A DNA stretch of 64,000 nt from an uncultured Pseudomonadota bacterium (lineage in GTDB: Bacteria; Pseudomonadota; Gammaproteobacteria; Methylococcales; Methylomonadaceae), in NCBI GenBank assembly GCA_903889445.1, contig CAISXF010000044.1, positions 1-64,000 of the forward strand, in the 5' to 3' direction. The translations under genes were made by a program, and so were the position numbers. Every line of letters starts with the position of its first letter. Positions within the stretch are counted from its first letter, which is position 1. Of this stretch, positions 18,901 through 26,977 are shown one piece after another. Under the pieces are notes generated by a model that saw nothing but the letters and a program-made list of their open reading frames with translations, ran no database searches and was not told where the DNA came from.

Positions 18901-19748
18901 GAGTTGTACGGAATCATCACGTTGTATGGCAAATTCACCTGACTGCCGCCTTGCATGCCCATTTCTTCAAATGGCAACACGACATACGCGCCCTCGTCAT
19001 TGGTGACCGTCGTTCCTTTCACTATTGGAAGAGCTTGACCGAGGGTTGGCGGCGCGTGTTCAGGTACTTTGCCATTTGGATTGGTGCCTTTTGGTGGAAT
19101 GACTGACACCATCACATCATCCAAACATTGCACGCCATTGTTGGTGACTTTCAATATCACTCGATATTTACCGACAGAAGGAAAAGGATGATTAAACGTC
19201 TGTTGTGCCACATCGTCGGAACCGTCGCTCATCGACCACAAATAATCGCCTTTTACTTTTGCACCTTCAAAAGAAAGCGAATTTCCAGCGAAAATTTCCG
19301 TATCGGTGGTGGGTTTGGTAATCGCACACGCGGGTACCGCTGCAGTTGTAGCGCACGATGTATCTGCTCCGACGACGGGAACTAATAATTGTGTTTGCGA
19401 ATTATCTTTTGGACTGGTCACTTCAACACGCACCAAACACGGAATAGATGTTGCGCTGAGTAATTTCATACTGAATGTGTTGGTCGTGTTGGTATTCACG
19501 GTATACAACACGATGTGATTGGCTGCGTCGTACACGGACACTTTTGCGCCCACGCCAACTGTGACGGCGGTTTTACCCGTCACAATCACTTTGCCGCTTA
19601 TCGTGTCATATTTTGCCGTTGCCGTAACAGGCGCAACAGCCGCTTGAGCCAATGGCGGAATAATTGCCATCGCCGTCACAATGGGCGCAAGCGCAATCAA
19701 ACCGAGTCTGCGCTTTTGCCGATGTGGCGGTCTTTGTTTATTGGGCAT
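15981..19748 (-). CDS. Large octaheme c-type cytochrome with PKD domain
   Basis: A 1255 aa exported cytochrome; the ATG at 19748 follows a strong AGGAGGG site. An N-terminal signal/anchor (LGLIALAPIVTAMAIIPPLAQA) is preceded by a basic n-region. A PKD-like beta domain lies around residues 150-215. Eight CXXCH sites follow at roughly residues 500, 841, 866, 912, 1037, 1072, 1169 and 1207 (CRECH, CNKCH, CDSCH, CGSCH, CSTCH, CSVCH, CAACH, CDLCH). The C-terminus is Met/Gly-rich (GGMSMGGMGH), a possible copper ligand set. Large surface multihaem cytochromes are known in methanotrophs such as Methylococcus; this may be a relative. It is divergent from the next cytochrome, so the two may share control. 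Confidence 0.85.
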   Translation of the reverse strand: MPNKQRPPHRQKRRLGLIALAPIVTAMAIIPPLAQAAVAPVTATAKYDTISGKVIVTGKTAVTVGVGAKVSVYDAANHIVLYTVNTNTTNTFSMKLLSATSIPCLVRVEVTSPKDNSQTQLLVPVVGADTSCATTAAVPACAITKPTTDTEIFAGNSLSFEGAKVKGDYLWSMSDGSDDVAQQTFNHPFPSVGKYRVILKVTNNGVQCLDDVMVSVIPPKGTNPNGKVPEHAPPTLGQALPIVKGTTVTNDEGAYVVLPFEEMGMQGGSQVNLPYNVMIPYNSLNAQVLQKKAHKPPLIEDTDVSVVYSAASNVKDPAGKDSINSTSQNLFDKNQVGTNYDTIASKLDVATGKPLKNVFIDGQDYRQAKIRKTEQWDRIHQPYAKETGVDEVGAAFADGQNRFTPFFAPALPDQGVRGYVDNSQNMRQMPGIKNPYVKNDPQKFNYNPQQQAFVAQFIPVSDIDDQGRTNPYPLMRVEAKIGDKVIAKTDTVYTTASETRCRECHAQGKIAGDEDVWRMPVSVDELTVNGKPGAATGAGSFDPGADATKPWPPAIHNKFDDKIADNPDFTNLAKGVNDPKSVIYIPRDQNNLRTDRVKESRWVKVDAAGKPTSETSSTKPANADGWKLQVRLNFREPEEEGGNSWVEQEKAAVFNTLIMHDYMVYYGPTPATGKTWPASYSTQVADSYADDKGKSRAQPMYFCSGHHQSALKADVGIVARSFQTNRSDYSKAFHAFHGKMQVYKADVSAAVSADGLAHKKGDLIRDERGHPKMLGGRGWDSQHNDDNGVPLTADKTTGELTVKTVPTYEAAKNNWRPDLFPADKNGEPLVKSDAKVADEDSCNKCHTGSTEKSYRDIHHTAGLKCDSCHGDMLAVGNVYANKDYNANLTGGGAFTGDSINFRRPWLDEPNCGSCHMGDGNLGKDGKGEAFSAGVMRQAWKTGDKTGFSSDPINARFAVMPNKESRPEQVTAPDKTQTPTITEDKTKPIDPVTGKYPTITTYPSASKYVGAPVSQTLYRKSADVHGTGPNGELTCSTCHGGSHSIWPNQDPNANDNQTSKQLQGYDGNIAECSVCHIKDDFKTGLVATDGGTSGLGVGQGVRDGTPVDSSSPKAFLAGPHGMHPVGDKSWYYDAAGAAKNTAQTQNGKFNGGWHNDFAQKPGPDGEDQCAACHGKDHLGTRLSKTLVARDLTDSTGKTIKVVKGQVIGCDLCHKIEKSFMNSPTGVAQEHAPPQPETFTIKVAPAAGGMSMGGMGH

Positions 19749-20075
19749 AAACCCTCCTAAAATTTAAAAATAGTTTTGTGTAAAAACGTGGCTAAAAACT
19801 AGCAACCTCGTTTAATTCGCAATAACTACGCCATTTAAAATTTACATTTAAATTCAATTTGTTAGAAGGTTAAAATTGATAAAAATTCGAATTATTGCGC
19901 TATATCACGCACTTTTTTAAAATTCAAGTGATATGCCGCACTAAACATAAAAAAATGCCTTTTTTATCGTTAAAAACGACTATTTCTTATTGATTTAGTT
20001 GGTATTTTATTTTGTTGGTTTAAAACCTGCTGTTATCGCTTTAATTCACTTTTTATTTTAAAAAAACAGGTTTTA
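19749..20075. promoter_or_regulatory. Divergent control region between two cytochrome operons (327 bases)
   Basis: There is no gene. The stretch is very AT-rich and must hold promoters for both directions. ATATCAC (19902-19908) and GTGATAT (19928-19934) form an inverted pair 19 bases apart that could be an operator. Near the right end AAAACCTG (20022-20029) is complementary to CAGGTTTT (20067-20074), which includes the ribosome-binding site of the next gene. No convincing -35/-10 pair could be fixed by eye. Confidence 0.4.
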
Positions 20076-22724
20076 ATGCGCTTCGCTATTCAGCAAATTT
20101 TTTTCATAATTTTGTTTTTCATGTTGCCCATTTCTAATTCTTGGGCAGCTGACGGAGAAGATTTGACTGAATTTTTTACACCGCCTGAATTTGTACCTGA
20201 AATGCCGATGATGCCAATGCCTGTCATTACGCCACCTATTAAAAAACCACCTGTTGTATCACCAGTTACAGCAAATCCAATTATTGGAAATACCGTTGAT
20301 TTACCCACAATTCATCCCGCGATTCCGTTGTTAGACGAAAACGGAACACACGTTTTAGATTCTCAGAAACCATATAGTACGCACACCAGTTGTGGCGGTG
20401 GCGCGGGTTGTCACGACATCGATAAAATTTCTCATGCTTATCATTTTGAAATGGGACGCGACGAAAGCGACGATAAATTCGGTTTGAAACGTGGTTTATC
20501 GGCACTAACTTCGCCTGCTTATTTCGGCGGTTACAGTTGTCAAAACGGCAATAATCCGTCGTGGCTCAGTAAAAAAACAACCGTGAAAGAAGCCGATTTT
20601 TTAGATTACGGCGCAGTGGGTTTGATTAAAAATTGTGAAGAATGTCACACAGGTGGTGGTTTTGCTGAAAAAGACCGTTCTGGAAAACGTTACGACAAAC
20701 AACCTGAAAATGCGATTTCATTTTTAGACGGTGATTATTTCGAATGGAATAATAAAAAACTCGAACAATGGGATTGGAAGAAAAGCGGTGTAATTGAACC
20801 TGATTGCATGGCGTGTCATGTTGATTTATCGAAATTTAAACGTCCTGTTTCGGAATGGAAAACACAACGCAATTCGCAAATTATTAAAAATGGTTGGTTT
20901 CGTTACGCGAATTCGGCGATTTTAGCGTTTTTAAATATGTCGCCTGATAACGCTGATGGTCAAAATCTTTTAACGCTTGAAACACCCGCCAACGCTGAAC
21001 CCATTTTAAAATGGAACGAAACGGTATTTAATGCAAACGGTGATGCACAAATTCCAATGTTGCGTTTTCCCGCCAGTGAAAATTGTATGTTGTGTCACTC
21101 GACTAGCGAAGAACGACGCGGTTTTTATGGTTTTGGTGAAGCGGCAAAAGTCGAATCGAATGTGGTCGATGCCAAAGACGATGTTCACAAAGGTAAATCA
21201 TGGACAGAAAAAGGCACTGCGCGAGTCATTGATAATTGCAACGCTTGTCACGCTAAAAATTATTACAACAAAGCCTTGGATTTGAGTGCAGACCATCAAT
21301 TTTTAACGGGGTTTTCAGATGAAGATGTGCGCCGTGATTTGAATAATCAGCCGAAACCGCTTTCGTGTGAACATTGTCACGGTGGCAAAACGTACGGAAG
21401 CACTGAAAAACCTGCATTGCCACATTCGGGTTTATCAACAATTTTAGACGCGCATCGTGAATTGTGGCGCAATCGTGGCGACATGGCAGGTTATGCAGAA
21501 AATACGCTCAATCGCACGGTACAAGTACATTTCAACGCCGTCGCGTGCCAAACGTGCCACATTACAAAATTAAGTTTTCAAGATAAATCACTCAAACCAC
21601 GTTTCCGTTATCGTCCGTCCGAAGATGGTAAATCGCGCATCATGCCGTACAACCCCGCGAGCCGTTATTATTGGATTGACAGCGCAAATCAGCGTGTTTT
21701 AACTCGCGCCGAACGTTTGGAAATTACCAACGGTGTGGATAGCGAACCGAAAAGTTATCAAGACGTGAAAAATTTAAAAACGCGATTTGATGATTTGCTC
21801 AAAGCAAAAGGTTTTCAAAAGCCCAACGCGCAAATGATTTGGACAGAAACGAACGAGTATTTAATTAGTCACAACACGCGCCCCGTCGCGGATACGATGC
21901 CTTGCACAGATTGTCACGACCGCAAACGTAATGGCTCCATCAATTCCGCAGTCGTTGGAATTTTAGGCAAAGACAATGTCCGCGTTGTCGCTGAATTAGA
22001 CAACAAAAACGCATATCCCAAACTCATCAAAGAAGGCGTGGTGAAATTAGCGATGCCGTATTTCAAGTTGTCGGACGACGGCAAAATTGTTGAAAAAATT
22101 GACGATGTTTTATACGAAACAAAATTAAATCCGTTCACGTCACAATTACAAAGTAACAAAATAAACGCCATTTCAGGCGAGTTTCAAGTGGTGGCGCGTG
22201 ACGAAATTTTGAAGGATTTGGATGCGGATGTGAAAACAACGCTGACCGCGCAATTAACACGAAAAGCCTTTGTGTTTAAAAATCCAATGACGGGCGATAA
22301 CGTCAAAAACATTTGGCTCGCCGCGAATTACACCAATTCAAACAAAGCGAGTTTGTCGAATTATCGTTTTGAAATTATCGCGTCGGATTGGACGGCGTTT
22401 GCGTTTACAGGCAATAAAAAAGTCGGTACGTTGCCACAAGGTGAAGTGTCGAGTTCAGTGTTTTATTTTGGCTCGCGCTGTTTAAATCCCGACACGATTT
22501 GTTCGATGAATAATGAAAAACTCTTTTTGAAATTGCCTTACAACGGGAATGCAACTGCACCCAATGAGATTGGTTTGTATGCGGTGAAGTTGGTAAGTGG
22601 CAACACAATTGAACAACCGAAAACAAAAATTCCTGCTGAAATTATCGCGGTGAAATCAAATTACGTTATTTTGTCGTTGTCGCAATTACCTGAACGAGCT
22701 GTTTTGGTGGATTTAAAAAAATGA
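20076..22724 (+). CDS. Multiheme c-type cytochrome (7 CXXCH plus one CX5CH)
   Basis: An 882 aa exported protein with a signal peptide ending NSWA and a Pro/Met-rich linker (EMPMMPMPVITPPIKKPP). Heme motifs run from about residue 106 to 610: an unusual C-GGGAG-CH, then CEECH, CMACH, CMLCH, CNACH, CEHCH, CQTCH and CTDCH. Residues 611-882 have no heme motif and look beta-rich, perhaps for surface or partner contact. It leads a run of genes joined by short overlaps (the next starts at ATGA over its stop), so the products probably act together. A periplasmic or outer-membrane electron carrier is inferred. Confidence 0.85.
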   Translation: MRFAIQQIFFIILFFMLPISNSWAADGEDLTEFFTPPEFVPEMPMMPMPVITPPIKKPPVVSPVTANPIIGNTVDLPTIHPAIPLLDENGTHVLDSQKPYSTHTSCGGGAGCHDIDKISHAYHFEMGRDESDDKFGLKRGLSALTSPAYFGGYSCQNGNNPSWLSKKTTVKEADFLDYGAVGLIKNCEECHTGGGFAEKDRSGKRYDKQPENAISFLDGDYFEWNNKKLEQWDWKKSGVIEPDCMACHVDLSKFKRPVSEWKTQRNSQIIKNGWFRYANSAILAFLNMSPDNADGQNLLTLETPANAEPILKWNETVFNANGDAQIPMLRFPASENCMLCHSTSEERRGFYGFGEAAKVESNVVDAKDDVHKGKSWTEKGTARVIDNCNACHAKNYYNKALDLSADHQFLTGFSDEDVRRDLNNQPKPLSCEHCHGGKTYGSTEKPALPHSGLSTILDAHRELWRNRGDMAGYAENTLNRTVQVHFNAVACQTCHITKLSFQDKSLKPRFRYRPSEDGKSRIMPYNPASRYYWIDSANQRVLTRAERLEITNGVDSEPKSYQDVKNLKTRFDDLLKAKGFQKPNAQMIWTETNEYLISHNTRPVADTMPCTDCHDRKRNGSINSAVVGILGKDNVRVVAELDNKNAYPKLIKEGVVKLAMPYFKLSDDGKIVEKIDDVLYETKLNPFTSQLQSNKINAISGEFQVVARDEILKDLDADVKTTLTAQLTRKAFVFKNPMTGDNVKNIWLAANYTNSNKASLSNYRFEIIASDWTAFAFTGNKKVGTLPQGEVSSSVFYFGSRCLNPDTICSMNNEKLFLKLPYNGNATAPNEIGLYAVKLVSGNTIEQPKTKIPAEIIAVKSNYVILSLSQLPERAVLVDLKK

Positions 22725-22954
22725 AAACGTCTGATTTAGTTGCTCAAACTTTGCCTTGGTTGACGGGTTCTGGCGTTGCATTAAGTCAAGGCTTGCTTGC
22801 CACCGCTTGCACCGTGCCAAAAATTGGAACGTGTGCAGGTTGCGGAAGTTGCATTATTGCAGTGGCAACTTTTACGGGATTAGCGTTAAAAAAACACCGT
22901 GAAAAACGCGAACAAGGACTTGAACCGTTTGAGATTCGTACAAAAAATGACTAA
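22721..22954 (+). CDS. Small Cys-rich membrane protein, unknown
   Basis: A 77 aa protein not recognised from any family. Its start overlaps the previous cytochrome stop (ATGA), and its end overlaps the next gene by 8 bases, so it belongs to the operon. Cysteines at residues 30, 38, 41 and 44 form C-x7-C-x2-C-x2-C (GTCAGCGSC) next to a hydrophobic helix (IIAVATFTGLALKK), followed by a charged tail. Four clustered cysteines could hold an Fe-S cluster or exchange thiols for heme handling. There is no CXXCH motif. Confidence 0.65.
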   Translation: MKTSDLVAQTLPWLTGSGVALSQGLLATACTVPKIGTCAGCGSCIIAVATFTGLALKKHREKREQGLEPFEIRTKND

Positions 22955-24482
22955 GCGATTTTGTCTATTTTTGTTCGTTGTTTCGACAACTAACGCTTTC
23001 GCAACTGACCAAAACGACAGTTGGCGCGGCTCGGTGCGAACAAAATTGCAAACCGATAATCGCTACAACATGGAAGACGGCTATTACACGGGCGAAGCGT
23101 GGGGAACGTTGGTTTATAACAATCCGAATCAAAAATTAAACGCCAATTTCAGCGCGGTCAGTCGATTAAGCACGGATATTTATCGTGACAAACAACAGCT
23201 TTATCAAGCGTACGTCGAAAAGAGTTTTGAGTTTTTACCCGTGACTTTACGCGGCGGACGGTTTGAAAAAAGTGATAATTTAGGCTTGTATTTAGTTGAT
23301 GGCGCGACGGCGAAATATCAATTTTCAAATCCGTTAAGTGTTGAAATTTATGGCGGAAGACCGTTGCAAATTGATCACGTTCAATCGTTGCGCGGCAATT
23401 TAGTTGGTGGCATTGAAAGTGCGCTGAATCTTTCGCCGAATTTCTCAACGTCGTGGTTCAAAGTTGAAAAAACGGATTTTCGCGTTGGCATGCAAGCCGT
23501 TCAACGTAACGAAACATTTTTACAAGACGTAATTCAACCCACTTTGCCCGTGACGAAAACGCCCGAAACCATTGCCGAAGAAGTCGTCAATCCTGCCATC
23601 AATCCAGAAAATAGTTTGCTTACGCCCGCGTTTAACGAAAGTTTGGTTAATGAGAATTTCGACGTGATTGAAACGCCGCAACCGATTGAAGCGACCACGG
23701 TTGAAAATCAAACCGCCACAAATGCGAATTTCGACGTGTTGGGAATGCCAACGCAAACGCTCAGAAAACGCACGCTGACGACGTATCGCTACAACGCCGC
23801 CACGCATTTGACAGGCAATTTATTGGGTGAAAAAAAGCCGTTTGAAATTTACCTCAAAGGTTCGTATGCAAGTGAAAAAAGTCGGCTCGAAAATGTGTTT
23901 GTTGATGCGTGGTGGGACGTTTTTAAAAATGTGCGGTTGCGGAATTATTACGAGGCGTATCGCCCCGTTCAACCTTATGTCACGTTTCGAGATCGTTTTT
24001 ATTCGGCTTACGCGCTGGGTGAACAGCAAATTTGGCGCGGCTCTGTCGAGCATCGTTTTTCGAGTGATTTACGTTATTCGGCGGGCGTTCAAGTGGCAAA
24101 TCGTCCAACGGGTTACGACGGAAAAGGCGCGAATGCGAGCGTGAGTTATCAACTCAAACCGAATGTCACTTGGCAAGGCACGGTGGATTATTTAGAACTC
24201 AACAGCGGCGAATATGCGACCAGTTTTTACGTTTCGCACACGCACGCGCTGGATAGCAAAAACCGTTACAGCGTCAATTTAGCGTTTCGAGATGAAGAAA
24301 AAAGTTTATACGGCAAAAATTTTGCCACAGGCATTGAAACCGAATGGCAAACGATGATTAAAAATAATTGGATTGTCGCGGTGAAAGCCAGTTACATCAA
24401 CAATTCACAACTCACTAATGAATATCTAGGCTCGATGCAACTCACTTATTATTTCGATTATTTTCAGGCGAAAAAACCATGA
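22947..24482 (+). CDS. Probable outer-membrane beta-barrel protein of the cytochrome operon
   Basis: A 511 aa exported protein. An ATG at 22947 gives a clean signal peptide (MTKRFCLFLFVVSTTNAFA). The rest alternates polar and aromatic/hydrophobic residues as in transmembrane beta strands (WRGSVRTKLQTDNRYN, KNRYSVNLAFRDEEKSLYGKNF, NNWIVAVKASYINNS) and ends in an aromatic strand (MQLTYYFDYF), as barrels do. A Pro/Thr/Asn-rich insert at about residues 195-275 contains an imperfect repeat (NENFDVIETP / NANFDVLGMP). No heme motif is present. By context it could be the barrel through which cytochromes cross the outer membrane, as MtrB does; sequence kinship with MtrB is not evident by eye. Confidence 0.65.
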   Translation: MTKRFCLFLFVVSTTNAFATDQNDSWRGSVRTKLQTDNRYNMEDGYYTGEAWGTLVYNNPNQKLNANFSAVSRLSTDIYRDKQQLYQAYVEKSFEFLPVTLRGGRFEKSDNLGLYLVDGATAKYQFSNPLSVEIYGGRPLQIDHVQSLRGNLVGGIESALNLSPNFSTSWFKVEKTDFRVGMQAVQRNETFLQDVIQPTLPVTKTPETIAEEVVNPAINPENSLLTPAFNESLVNENFDVIETPQPIEATTVENQTATNANFDVLGMPTQTLRKRTLTTYRYNAATHLTGNLLGEKKPFEIYLKGSYASEKSRLENVFVDAWWDVFKNVRLRNYYEAYRPVQPYVTFRDRFYSAYALGEQQIWRGSVEHRFSSDLRYSAGVQVANRPTGYDGKGANASVSYQLKPNVTWQGTVDYLELNSGEYATSFYVSHTHALDSKNRYSVNLAFRDEEKSLYGKNFATGIETEWQTMIKNNWIVAVKASYINNSQLTNEYLGSMQLTYYFDYFQAKKP

Positions 24483-25072
24483 TTTGCCGAATTTTTACTA
24501 TTTTTTTATTGCTGATTTTGAGCCATTCTGTTTTTGCAATTGATGCGAAAACCGATAATTCGTGGTGGGAAAAACGCAATCAAAAATCGGACGTTTATTA
24601 TCCGCACAACGCGCATTTAGACGTGATGAAACAAGAAGGTGACAGTTGTTTGCTGTGTCATTCTTACGCAAAATCGGATGTCGTGGATATTAAAAAATTG
24701 AAAAATTTAACTGTGATTGCGAATGAAGCGTTAAAACCGATTTGCCACAGTTGCCATGTTGATGAACAGCGTGCGCCTTGGCGTTGCGATATTTGCCACA
24801 CGGATAAAGAGCGCATTCAACCGCCCGACCATAAATTTGATTACAAAAATCATCACAACGAAGCCGCGCGAGGCAATGAAAAATACTGTGAAACGTGCCA
24901 CTTAGACGTGAATTTTTGCACCGATTGCCATTTGCGCCGTGACACGTCTGGCGCGGGTTATCATCCTTTAGGCTATCGAACGTTGCACGGTTTGGAAGCG
25001 CGTTTTGATTCGGCACGTTGCGGACGTTGCCACAATGAAAATTATTGCAGTGATTGCCATGCGACACGTTAA
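24479..25072 (+). CDS. Heptaheme c-type cytochrome
   Basis: A 197 aa periplasmic cytochrome. The ATG at 24479 overlaps the barrel gene stop (ATGA). The signal peptide ends SHSVFA. Seven CXXCH motifs (CLLCH, CHSCH, CDICH, CETCH, CTDCH, CGRCH, CSDCH) in about 175 mature residues give a very high heme density, with one heme per 25 residues, typical of wire-like electron carriers. Many extra His residues (DHKFDYKNHHNE) can be distal ligands. Size and density resemble a MtrA-type periplasmic partner, though MtrA has ten hemes. Confidence 0.9.
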   Translation: MICRIFTIFLLLILSHSVFAIDAKTDNSWWEKRNQKSDVYYPHNAHLDVMKQEGDSCLLCHSYAKSDVVDIKKLKNLTVIANEALKPICHSCHVDEQRAPWRCDICHTDKERIQPPDHKFDYKNHHNEAARGNEKYCETCHLDVNFCTDCHLRRDTSGAGYHPLGYRTLHGLEARFDSARCGRCHNENYCSDCHATR

Positions 25073-26063
25073 AAGTCTAATTTTGTTGATTTTGTTGATT
25101 TTTGCGCTGCCGATTCACGCGAAAATAATTTCGCAAAATGGCAGTTTGATTTTAACGCCGTCGCACGGAATGGGTAGCGCGTGGGGGAAAGCGAATTGCC
25201 AAAGTTGTCACGCGCTGCAACGGTTGCATGAATCCGTGCCGAAAACGAAAGCGATTGTGGATAAAAAGAAATTCGTCACTTGCACAGGTTGTCACGGCGA
25301 TAACGGTGCGAAGAAAACCGAGCCGCAATGTTTGGTTTGTCACAATCCGCAAGATATGCCCGCGAATCCGATGCGAACGGGCAAACATCGGCACGATTTT
25401 GATGCGTCAAAAGATTTGCCCACGACCAGTCGGCAATGCGTGGTGTGTCATGCCGCGTCGAATATGAATGGCAAATTTGAATTGAACATTGATTTAACGA
25501 TGTTTAACGATAAGCCCAAAAATACCCCCCTTTTTGAAGGGGGGCAGGGGGGATTTGCTTATAAAGACCAAAACGAATTTTGTTTGCGTTGCCACAATCG
25601 GAATCATCAACAAGCAAATTATCCGATTATTCACGCAGGACGACGCGACCAATCCATTGCGGCTGAAGATGATTATCGAAAAATTGATAAACACGGCGTT
25701 CCAGAAGGTTTAGGCGATGGAATTTATAACGGTTTGCGCGACGGTTACGCTTATAAAACGATTGTGGATTGTGTCGATTGCCACACGATGCACGGCACGA
25801 CAAATAAAGGTTTGATTATTGACGATTCACGCAAAGGCGCGTTTTTGCTCAATTCTAAATTTCGCAACAAACCGTACAGCGTGAAATTACTCGAAAACGA
25901 TACCAATTACAGCCAACTTTGCGTGCTGTGTCACAACATGAAAGAAATCAGCGGCGAAGGTGAACGCGATACAGGCAACGGTTTAAGCGGCGTGCATTTT
26001 GATAACGGTTCGGATTGCGTGACTTGTCACAATCACGGCGAGCGCGTGCAGAAAGGCTTATGA
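25059..26063 (+). CDS. Octaheme c-type cytochrome
   Basis: A 334 aa exported cytochrome. The ATG at 25059 gives a proper signal peptide (MRHVKSLILLILLIFALPIHA) and overlaps the previous gene by 14 bases; further upstream starts lack a signal. Eight CXXCH motifs: CQSCH, CTGCH, CLVCH, CVVCH, CLRCH, CVDCH, CVLCH, CVTCH. A C-rich palindromic repeat (25524-25556) is embedded in frame between the fourth and fifth hemes and encodes TPLFEGGQGG, which looks like an insertion tolerated in a loop. Confidence 0.88.
   Translation: MRHVKSLILLILLIFALPIHAKIISQNGSLILTPSHGMGSAWGKANCQSCHALQRLHESVPKTKAIVDKKKFVTCTGCHGDNGAKKTEPQCLVCHNPQDMPANPMRTGKHRHDFDASKDLPTTSRQCVVCHAASNMNGKFELNIDLTMFNDKPKNTPLFEGGQGGFAYKDQNEFCLRCHNRNHQQANYPIIHAGRRDQSIAAEDDYRKIDKHGVPEGLGDGIYNGLRDGYAYKTIVDCVDCHTMHGTTNKGLIIDDSRKGAFLLNSKFRNKPYSVKLLENDTNYSQLCVLCHNMKEISGEGERDTGNGLSGVHFDNGSDCVTCHNHGERVQKGL
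25524..25556. repeat. C-rich palindromic element inside a cytochrome gene, copy 1
   Basis: CCCCCC-TTTTTGAA-GGGGGG followed by CAGGGGGGATTT. It matches copies at 39441 and 53033 in reverse orientation relative to the first of these. It is translated in frame as part of the octaheme cytochrome. Confidence 0.75.
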
Positions 26064-26974
26064 GAATTTTCTATTTTTTATGGCTGATTTGCAGTTTTGC
26101 CTTTGCCGACGAATCCACCGATTGGCAAACGCAATCCTATAAGCAATCAAAACATTTACCCGATTTGCATCACGCCGTTGATGTGAAATTGCTCGATGAA
26201 ATGCAACCGCCAGCGGAATTTGTTTTAAAAGAAGATAGAAAAATCGGTTGTAAAACCTGTCACGGTTTAGAAAAAATCGCCGAAACGCCTTACGACAAAA
26301 TTGATAAAAATGCGCCTGATTTTTTACGCAAAGACGGTTACAAAAAATTAGAAACGTTTTGTGCGAACTGCCACGATAAAAAAGCGCATGAACGTCCAAA
26401 CATTCATTTGATGCTCAACGATGACGGCACAATTAAAAAAGAAAACTGTTTGTTTTGTCACAGTGAAATCAACGAACAGCGCGAAAAACTACGTTTATTA
26501 GTGGATACCCATTTGCGTTTGCCAGTTGAAAAAGTGTGTTTAGGTTGTCATTTGAAAACGCCGCATTTCAACGCCGTTGAACACACTGATGCGAATTTGA
26601 AAGCGTTAGAACAATCGAAAAGTTCAGCGAAAAATATGAAAGCGCGTTTGAAAAAAACAGAAGATGAACAAGGCGTGCATTTGCCGTTATCAGAAAATGA
26701 TGAAGTGCTTTGTTTAACGTGCCATTCGCCACACGCAAAAGGGGTTTTAGGTGAAAAAAATCCTGCCAGTAATCAAGTAAATGGCGATATTAAAAAAGGT
26801 GTGGAATATGAAAAACACAGTTGGAACGAAGTCATGGAAGCCGATAAACACGAGCGTTTAGGAAAAACTGGCGATGTTTTGCCGCCTTATCAACGCCTGA
26901 AAAATGAAGTTTTACTGCGTTTGCCAGCAAAAGACGGCACGTTATGTTTGAGTTGTCATGAGTTTGAGAATTAA
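26060..26974 (+). CDS. Hexaheme c-type cytochrome
   Basis: A 304 aa exported protein beginning MRIFYFLWLICSFAFA at 26060, overlapping the previous stop (ATGA). Six CXXCH motifs: CKTCH, CANCH, CLFCH, CLGCH, CLTCH and CLSCH, the last four residues from the C-terminus. The pattern of paired motifs with HxxH-like spacing (CHSPHAKG, HLKTPHFN) is like doubled-CXXCH cytochromes. A Lys-rich charged helix separates the fourth and fifth hemes. Periplasmic electron transfer is inferred. Confidence 0.88.
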   Translation: MRIFYFLWLICSFAFADESTDWQTQSYKQSKHLPDLHHAVDVKLLDEMQPPAEFVLKEDRKIGCKTCHGLEKIAETPYDKIDKNAPDFLRKDGYKKLETFCANCHDKKAHERPNIHLMLNDDGTIKKENCLFCHSEINEQREKLRLLVDTHLRLPVEKVCLGCHLKTPHFNAVEHTDANLKALEQSKSSAKNMKARLKKTEDEQGVHLPLSENDEVLCLTCHSPHAKGVLGEKNPASNQVNGDIKKGVEYEKHSWNEVMEADKHERLGKTGDVLPPYQRLKNEVLLRLPAKDGTLCLSCHEFEN

Positions 26975-26977
26975 ACA

